In this document: one piece after another, positions 41,101 to 50,100 of the stretch
Layout: every line of letters starts with the position of its first letter
Numbering within the stretch: position 1 is the stretch's first letter
Origin: Brachycybe producta
Lineage: Eukaryota > Arthropoda > Diplopoda > Playtdesmida > Andrognathidae
DNA length: 64,000 nt
Direction: 5' to 3'
Assembly (NCBI GenBank): GCA_036925085.1
Contig: JAUPFP010000028.1
Location: forward strand, 2,943,001-3,007,000
Made by a program: the position numbers and the translations under genes
The notes under the pieces: generated by a model
Told to the model about the DNA's origin: nothing
The model's input: only the letters and a program-made list of their open reading frames with translations
The model's database searches: none

Positions 41101-44100
41101 TTATTTGCAGTTCGTTTACTTGTAAATAATCTAAATTATTAGATAAAAAGTGCGTAGATATAAACCTAAAGCTCTCACTGTACATGAATTAATTATTATT
41201 AAAACAAACTCATAACAAAAACTGGTTGAAAGTTACCACCACAAATTGGGTAACTTTGCACTGGTCACCTTTTTAAAATCCATTATAAAATCAATGTCAA
41301 AACGTTTCAAAATTTGACAGTCTGTTTAGAAGGTTTTAACCAAATTTACACCTTATTTTCTAAAAAAAAAAATAATGATTTCATAAAATAGATGAAATGC
41401 CAATAATTACTTTTAAAAGAAACATCACTCAAATGAACTATTACAGTTCATTAAAGCATTTTTTTTAGAAAAGTGGCTCAAAGTTGTCCTCATTAGGCAG
41501 AATTATTCTGATTGACTAAGTTTACGTATCTGTCATGTTTTCTGCTTATCTTTATTTTGAAAATAAAACTTTAAACAATGCGGGGTTAAATGTGGTCAAT
41601 ATCAAATCCAATTTTGTTAAATTATTAATGGACATTATTACCATGATGATAAAGACCAAAAGAATTATGGTGTTAATTCAACCAATGAGACTGTTTAGAG
41701 GGTAGAATTCAAATAGACTAAACTGCCATATTGCTCCACTTGGTGCACACTCTACCAGCTTTGATGCAATTGTAAAAATTATAGCCTCTAAACAGTCCGT
41801 TTGAATGAAAAACGCATACTTTTTTCTGTCTTAACGATGATATGTAGTTGTAGAAAATAATCCAGAATTAAAAAGTATAAATGCTACTTCGTAGAATATG
41901 TACGCTTGTATCAAAATTATTAATTTTTTTCATATTTGTCCTTTCAGATATAAATATTTTAATAATAATTTCATTTTTTGTATTTTTTTAAAGGTATCAA
42001 TGCTACAGTAGTATCAGCCAACATTGTAGTTTTAAGTTTGTCATCACCAGATGAATCAAGCTTTGTAAGTCAATACAGAAACATTTTTTTTAAAAAATAA
42101 AATAATTACTACTTCATAATATCTTCAAATTATTAAAAATTAATTTCAAATGAAAAAAAAAAATTAATCATTTTTGTTAATTTTGTTTAAATTACAGAAA
42201 TATGAGGTTGAATTTCTGATGCATCAACATTGGCAAGATTCTCGATTGTCTTTCGAGGATCATTATCCCTATGAATATCTCAATGGAATTCATCATCAAG
42301 ACGATATATGGATTCCAGATACATATTTTGTCAAACATGGTGATTTTATTCAAGTTCAACTTCCCTCCAACATTGCATTGAGAATATTCAGAGATGGATC
42401 GGTCAAGTATACAATCAGGTAACTTGTGTCACATTGTCATCATCATCATCAACATCATTATCATTATCATTATAATTGGGCCATATTACACGAGACTACT
42501 TAAGTGTCTATGTACATTATGTCCTCCTACCCTGGATTACAACTCTCCATGTAAAATGTATATCGACATATCCCTGTTCCTTTACACTAGGAAATTTATC
42601 AAATGTCGAAGTAAAAGGTCAAAAGAAATAATTATATTTTGATTTGCCTTCAGGGCAGAGCTGGATTAAGGTATACACACATGCCACTGGGCAAAAAAGA
42701 AAATATGCCCTAGATAAATGGTTACGGCTTACGGACTTATGGTGCATTTCTATTATAGAATATGCCCCTGGTATTTGTCCACTCCTCCAAAGCCTTAATC
42801 CGACCCTACTTCAGGGTACATTCTTATATGGAAAATAAAACTGGCGTGTAAATACGAAGTATGGCTGTATAAATGGTATTACCACTTTAGAGGAACAGCG
42901 ATGTCGCATCCATTCGGTGTAATGGACCATTACACAAAATGGATGGGACCTCGACACTATATCGCAACAAAAAATATGGCATCACTTTAGTTAAATATAA
43001 TGCGAGAACGCTTATATATTAGGAGTGGAACCTGTGTAGGTGGACAATGGACATACATCGATACTTCTACAGTGTTAAAGGTGTTGAGTAACAATGATCA
43101 TCTCAGAGGTTCCATGCGTCCTAGGCAAGGCTTAAAGTTTGCGCCCGTGCACCTTAGGCGAGGCTTAAAATATGCGCCCCAGTTGTATTCTGTACCATCC
43201 CTCATCCGTCTACTTATCCATCACCCTGCCTACCAACAACAGTACCTATTCCCACCCATTCATCTGTCCAGTGGCGTAACTACAAAAAAAAATGGGCTCC
43301 AATGCAAAATCTCCATAAACCTTTATTTTAACACATTTATCTACTATTCTACATTCTAAAAAAAAATTGAATTTTTTTACTTTTAAATAAAAGTTTGTAT
43401 CCACCATATAAATGTTTGTCTAAATTATATGTTAACACATTCACTAATTATTCCGTATAAATAAAAATCACCAATGTGCCACACACATACATACACATTA
43501 AAGGCATCTTATAACTCATTCTTTTTTTCTGAAATAAATCTGTGATTTTGAAGACAAAAACGCCTAAATAATGACCGAATTTAGAAGAAGACAAAAGAAA
43601 AAGAACAAAACAATAAATCATTAAACATTTATCAAACGAACTCATTAATAAATTCCATTTGTTTGTTTTCTTCTTTCTTTTGTTGACTTAAAAAAAGAAG
43701 AGAATCTTGTATTTTTTTTTTTATTATCATATAGGAGATTACTAAGTCTTGCTTGTGAAGGTGACTTGAATATATTTCCTTTTGACGGTCCAAAGTGTTC
43801 TTTTGCAATGGAAAGTGGTAAGAAAACAATTTTCCTCTTTGTCATTGTGTCTGTCTTTCCATTTTTTTTTTATCTTATCTTGAATAATAAACGAGCGGAA
43901 AAGAATAATTATAATTTATATAAAAAAAACTACTAATGACTTTAGACACTGTATAGATGTAATCTTGATTTCTAAAAACAAATATGTATAGAATTTTATC
44001 TTCTACATTATGGTAAAATCTCAAAATGTCATTCACTGGAGACAATAGTATTTTTTTTTACTTTGCTAGTTTCAGTTCAGAATTTTTGTTGTTCCATAAT

Positions 44101-47100
44101 TATGATAAGAAAAAAAAACCAAATGTTACCGAATTAAACTAACAAATACATGGGATTAATTTATTTTTCATTCTGATATCAAAAGGTCAAAAGTTTCCAT
44201 GATAACGGTTTCAACCCTTTTTGGGTGCACTACGTAATGATATACCATGTAATTGTAGGGGGCGTATATTCAAAAATGCTAAAAAAAAATAATCAAATTA
44301 AGTAACAAAATAAGAATGCATGTAGTGATGGGCAATTTCATGAAATTTATTTTGTTGAAATATTTCATCAAATTTATGAAAAGTTGTGAAATTAATTGAA
44401 ATCGATGAAATAAAACCAGATAATTGCATCAGTTTACATTAACTTTATATACTAATGGTACATAAAATCACATAATGTGACTAATGACTGTAGAATAATT
44501 AAACATAGTGTTGTTTGAACATTAAGAAAATTCCATTTATTCAAAAATGATTGAAGAAAATGAAAGCGATTCTAAAAATATTGAACAAAAAATGGACACA
44601 AAAATGACACAAATGGTAAATTAATTTTTAAATTAGTTATAAAAAAAATCAAATATGTTGATGTAGGTTTAACGGACACCGTCAGTGTCATTATTGTTGC
44701 CTTTGAATAATTTAAATAACCTCAAATAATAAATAAAATGGCTTTTTTGTTGTAGAAAATATTAATTTTTATTTTTTAAAAAAAAAACGTTTGTCTTGTG
44801 ACAGTTTCCTACGAGAGAGATGAAATGGAGTATAAATGGAAAGAAGGTGACATTCCACCACTGTATTTATTGCCAGATATGCATATTCTGAATGCCTACA
44901 TCACTGATAATGAGACAAAAGACCGATGTGATGATAGGTTGCCTTGGAGAGGTAACTATGCTTTTTATGCCGTGTTTATAGTTCGATTTTTGCGATTCAT
45001 TCTTTTATGTAACGTTTGTATTTCGTTTGTGATAAACAAAATTTTCGTTTTTATGTTGCTTCCGTTTTAAAGTTATTTAACTTACAAATTGGGGGAATTG
45101 TAACCTGTAACAATGTAGAGCTCTTGTTATGGGGCTCAGGTGTAGAATCTCTTAACTCGAGCGGGTACCGCTTGTTGCTAAGAGATTGTTTGTGTTATAC
45201 AACCTGAGTCCAAAGGCGCCGGGGTCGTTCTCTCAGATATTTCGTTGAATCGTAGCTGCTAGGGAAAGAATCATTTAGACAGGTGAGACGGACGATAGGT
45301 TCGTCGATACATATTTATTCATGACCAACCATTAAAACATGAATAACAGAGAATGTGTTACTGTGGCGTGCTTTCGCCACTGGACCATTATATGAGTAGT
45401 TTCATAGTTTCGATAATCAGAGAATGGACCCAGAATCTATCGAAACACGGTCTTTTATACCCAGAGCCTGTGTACACCTTTTTTTTTAGGGGTACACATG
45501 CTCTGGGGACCGTGCATCGATGGGTATCCATCCGCCGATACCGGAACCTGAATGTGTCTTGCAGCTTTGGGGTCTCCAAGAGGGAAGGAAGGGGCGGAAA
45601 TCCGTCCCCTACGTCCCCAGAGACTCCCAGGCTAGGGGAGGGATAAAATGGTGAAATACAGGGTGTTACAAACCCCTCCCTACCGCAATATCATAATTTG
45701 TGTACAATTCCAATACAAATCAGACAGGACGTCGTCATAAAATACTAACTATAAACTTGGCATAAACCTGTCTTTTTCTGTTACACACAACCTTTTAAAC
45801 TTTTTTAATAAGAAATTAAAATTTTGTTAAAAAAAACTAGAATATTTAAAAAATAATATGAATGTCATTTTCTAAATCGATATCATGACGATATCTGTCA
45901 AAATAAACATTTTAATGCCAGTATAAAAACATTCTGCTTTTCTTAGTTTTTGTTTTTCACAAGACTTTTAAGTAAGATAAATATTCAATGTTTATTTTGA
46001 ACGTTTGTCAATTTCTTTTACATTTCTAGTAGCTTTAATAATCAAAGACATTTCATCTAATGCGTTATAAACACAGGCAGTTCAGCCCAGCACTAAAATT
46101 TTGTTTGCCCGCCCTTTTACGAGCCCCATCAATTTCTAATTGGTCTGATGACTTTGTCTGATGTCATAAAAGGGCGGGGCAAACGAGATTTTAGTGCTGG
46201 GCAGAACTGCCTGTATTAAAAACTGGGTTGCAAACTCTTAGGCCAGCGAGACGCATGTGTGCATCAGGCTTTATTGCATGGTCTTCATAAAAATAGACAC
46301 CATGTACATTTATTGCATTGCATTTTACAAAAAAATTGACATTTTATATATTTCTGGAATACAAATACTATTCCCATTACAACTAAATAAAACAATCTTC
46401 ATTATTTATTTGTAATGCGAATGAAAAGCACTCAAAAAAGAGAGGCCAAAAACCGAAAAAGAAAAATGTGTCATGTCCAGTAATGATAAGTTTTTTTTTG
46501 TTTTATTTGAAGAAGAAAAAAAAACAAATGGAAAAATTGCATTGCTCGGCAATATTTTATATAAAAAATATTTATAAGGTCACAATGTGTTCAAAATCTC
46601 AGGATGTATTTTTTTTCTCTTGAAAAAAAATAGCTCATAGGTATTTTAGAAATATGTTTAGAGACATTTCGTATTTGCAACAAAAAAAAAATTTCCATGA
46701 ATTTTTATGCAACCAAAAGTAGAAGAAAAAACGTGGCGCTGATTTTTTTCTTTCAGTGAGAGAGGGGGCTATTGGTTTTATGGACTAAATAAGCCAACAT
46801 TACTCTGCAAAAAATTTCAAGGCTTCTTCTATTCTCTGTGTGCGCGGTTTTTTTTTTTTTACTTCTCCTTCAACGTTATTTCAAATGAGATTTCGAGGTT
46901 TTTTTTCAGTTGTGTGTTATGAGCATAACGACAATTTAGCAACAAAAAAAATAGCACAGTGGGGTTTTTAGACTCCGAGCTATACTGAGGAATAGTATGT
47001 GTGTTTGTGTGTACGACCGAGAGTTTTGTGATTTTTGCGTGTCTAAAAGAGAGTTAAGCAAACAAAAAATAGCTTCAATGCATGTGTCCTGCATATAAAA

Positions 47101-50100
47101 TTGTCTCTACCAACAAAAAAAAATAAGCATAAATAAAGAATTCCTTTTTTATTTTGTTTCATTTTAAAAATTTAAATTGAAAGTTGAAACAAGTTCAACC
47201 ACTTTTGAATTTTATTTTTGAAAGCAATTGGAGATTATATAGCTATTTTTTATTCATGTGGTTTCTCACATTGAAAGTTTAGAGAGTTAACTCAAAGGTG
47301 TTTGTTGACCTCCACAGTGACATAAAAGCTTAGTCTGCACACAAACACACTATTGGCACCGTGCACCACATACTGAGGGCTTTCGAAAAGAGGGGGGGGG
47401 GCAAGTTCACCTTTGCCAAGAGCTGCTGGCACCCATGGGAAGCCGTTCTTCTAACCCCCCCCCCCCCCCCCCCATCTTGAACTCAAAAACATCCTTCAAT
47501 ATATGTAAGGCCCTTGAACGCAACAGAAAGCAGAAATGTGTAACAAAAATCTTGCAGAAACGTTTTTTTTTTCCTGATTTCTTTACTTCCATTTTTATTT
47601 TCTGCTTTTTTGTTTGGTGCTTTTTCTACTTTTTAAATGTAGTTCGAAACCACAAATATGATGTAGGTTTTGAAAACGTTGTCTCCACATGTACCTTGCA
47701 ATGCAGCAATGGAATGCATTTGGAGGCAAAGTTATGTTACTGACGATATTCGTGTAAAATTATTGTGGTTGACAATTTTTTATTGTTATAAAATTTGTTT
47801 TCATTGGCACAGGTAACTACAGCTGCCTTAAGGTGCATCTGAAGTTCACCAGAGACAAATCCTTTTATTTTAGTACTGTGTTCATACCGGGCATGTTATT
47901 AGTGACAAGTTCCTTTATCACATTTTGGTTGGAATGGAATGCAGTACCTGGAAGAGTTATGCTCGGTGTCACTACTATGTTGAATTTTTTCACTACGTCC
48001 AACAATTTCCGATCCAATTTACCTGTCGTGTCTAACTTGACGGCCATGAATGTTTGGGATGGCGTATGCATGTGTTTCATTTATGCTTCGCTACTCGAAT
48101 TTGTGGCCGTTAATTACTTGGGAAGGAAAAAACCACGTGCTCTACGCTGCTACAGAACAGTCAGCACAGCAATCGCAGTTGTGAGTTATGCAAAAAAAAG
48201 ACAAGAAAAGATAATGATCATGATGGCACAATATTTAAAATCATTTTTTTGCCATTTGTAAAATTAACAACCTCGTTTTATATATATTTTTTCTCACTAT
48301 TAATATTTAATTAAGAAGAATGAATCCCACTGGTCTTAAAATTCATCAACTTCTGACATCAACTCTTAAGCCATGATCACACATACAAAGAAAAAAAAAA
48401 TGGCAATGAAAAAGGAAATTACTTAATTTCAATCTATTTCTTTGCCTGAAAGTAGGCAGAAAAAAAAGGTGAAAATATTTCTTCCTGCCATATGGAATTT
48501 TATATTACCAGCCAATTCTTAAAAGTTATTTTTCTGTTATGTGTGGTAACTGTTGAACGTGAAAGAAAGTAGAAGTGTAGAGGATATTTTTTATTCTGAT
48601 TTTTTTCTTTCTTTTTCTATGTTCTTTGTTTTTATGCTTTTATGCATGTGTGATCCGGGCATTAATGCAGAACTTACAGCAGAATCAATCTAGTATGCAA
48701 GTTGTCTTTTCTGAAACATCACGAGAAGTTTTAAAAAGTTTTCATTACAGGTTTTACATAGAAGCATTATACGTGAAGCCTTCATGCGTTCTGGTGCCAG
48801 TTGAATCCTCCTGAGGAATTTTCATGGCATTTAATCAATTTTTGAATTTCGACCATTTTTTTTTTTTGAAGAAAAAAAAGCCGAGTCAAGTTTTTAAGAT
48901 TTTTTTTACCATTTGAAGCTTTTTGGAACTTCTGAAGCCAATCGTGTTCTCCTGAGACCTTTTCAGGACATTTCATTTTTTTTTTTGCAACAAAAAATCA
49001 GTTTCCAAATGAAGCCTTAATACTGTATATGTGATGTAAGCACAAAACACTTAGGTAACATTATCAGATATGGCTAGGTTATGATTATTTAATAATGCCT
49101 ATTTTTCAAATATAACCTGGTCTTAAGTTGTTTGTATCGTATTTGATGGATTTTAATTGCAGTGGGACTCAGGCTTTAAATTAGTGATGGTGCACAAATA
49201 CCTTGTAATTAATAGTTAATGGTTAGAATTAATAACTTTCACAATCCCAAGGACAGATATACCGTGGGGAATAAATCACACAGAAATACACAAATAAAAA
49301 AACAAAGATAACAGAACATGCCACAAATAAATATTAAAAAAAACATACAAAAAAGCAATGATGGAGAGGACATACAAAGCAAACACAAACAAAAATGCAC
49401 TGCCAGACAGATACAAAAATGGAGATGACACATAAAGACAAAAGCAAACACAAACACACAATTTTTGTCGATTTCAACTCTCGCTTGAAATGGAGTGCCC
49501 TTGAGGAAGTGGTAGAAGTGAAACTTTGGATGGTATCCTTTATGACTACAGAATGACAATCAGAATGGCAAGCTAACCTAGGTTCTGACACCAGTATTTG
49601 ACAGAGCTGACCATTGGAAAGTAAAAACATTCTATATGAACGACACCCCAGAGAAGCTTTGGTACACTTTGCATTGGCAGCAGTTTTGTGAAGCTGTCCC
49701 CCCTTCGGTGTTCGAAAATAGCTTTAGAGGAAATCTTCACTATGTGCCATGTATACGGATCTTGGTAGACTGAATGATTGAGATGCATTTTGATGATGGG
49801 CCTAAAGGCTTTCGGAGAGTGGGCCAAAACTGTTTGAAACACACAAACGTGAGAGCACATAAGGCCTTGGCATACAGGCGACTTTTGAAAAACTATTTGG
49901 CGACAAAATAAAGTCGGAATTCGTAGGGTTGTCGTCGCAATGTATTTTCTATGGAAGACACCAACTTTCGCACACATGCGACTTTTAACTGTATGCCAAG
50001 GTTAGAGACTTTCCATAGAAAATACATTGTGACTACAGCCCAGCGACCTTTGGCTTCATTTTGTCTCCGAGAAATCTTTCAAAAATCGCCTTTGTGTTGA

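Larger units (their letters stand above)
26141..41993 (+). other. channel intron 1 (15,853 bp), non-coding and repeat-rich
   Basis: Phase-1 intron bounded by GTAAGT and TTTAAAG. I found no further channel exon inside, and the flanking exons join to a sensible protein without one. It holds repeats listed separately (28045-28355, 29188-29319, 31966-32272, the Helitron-like piece at 33167, the inverted repeat near 34690, the foldback dimer at 36777, the pogo-like element at 38399, the hairpin at 40452). The rest is AT-rich with no recognisable gene. Confidence 0.8.
44952..47812 (+). other. channel intron 5
   Basis: Intron of 2,861 bp between exons E and F. It holds an antisense LTR-like insertion (45106-45670), a palindromic hairpin element (46073-46214), a G10 run (47392-47401) and a C19 run (47455-47473). 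No coding sequence apparent. Confidence 0.85.

Noticed and set aside
42394..42642. Frame continuing past channel exon C
   Set aside because: It reads through the donor at 42419 into an ATC microsatellite giving a His/Ile run.
48680..48750. Possible extra mini-exon in the M3-M4 loop (QNQSSMQVVFSETSREVLKS region)
   Set aside because: It is 71 bp, which would shift the frame between exons F and G that already join in phase 0, and the donor is weak.
49573..49977. 134-codon minus-strand frame in channel intron 6
   Set aside because: It overlaps a MITE and has no domain or composition suggesting a protein; antisense to the intron.
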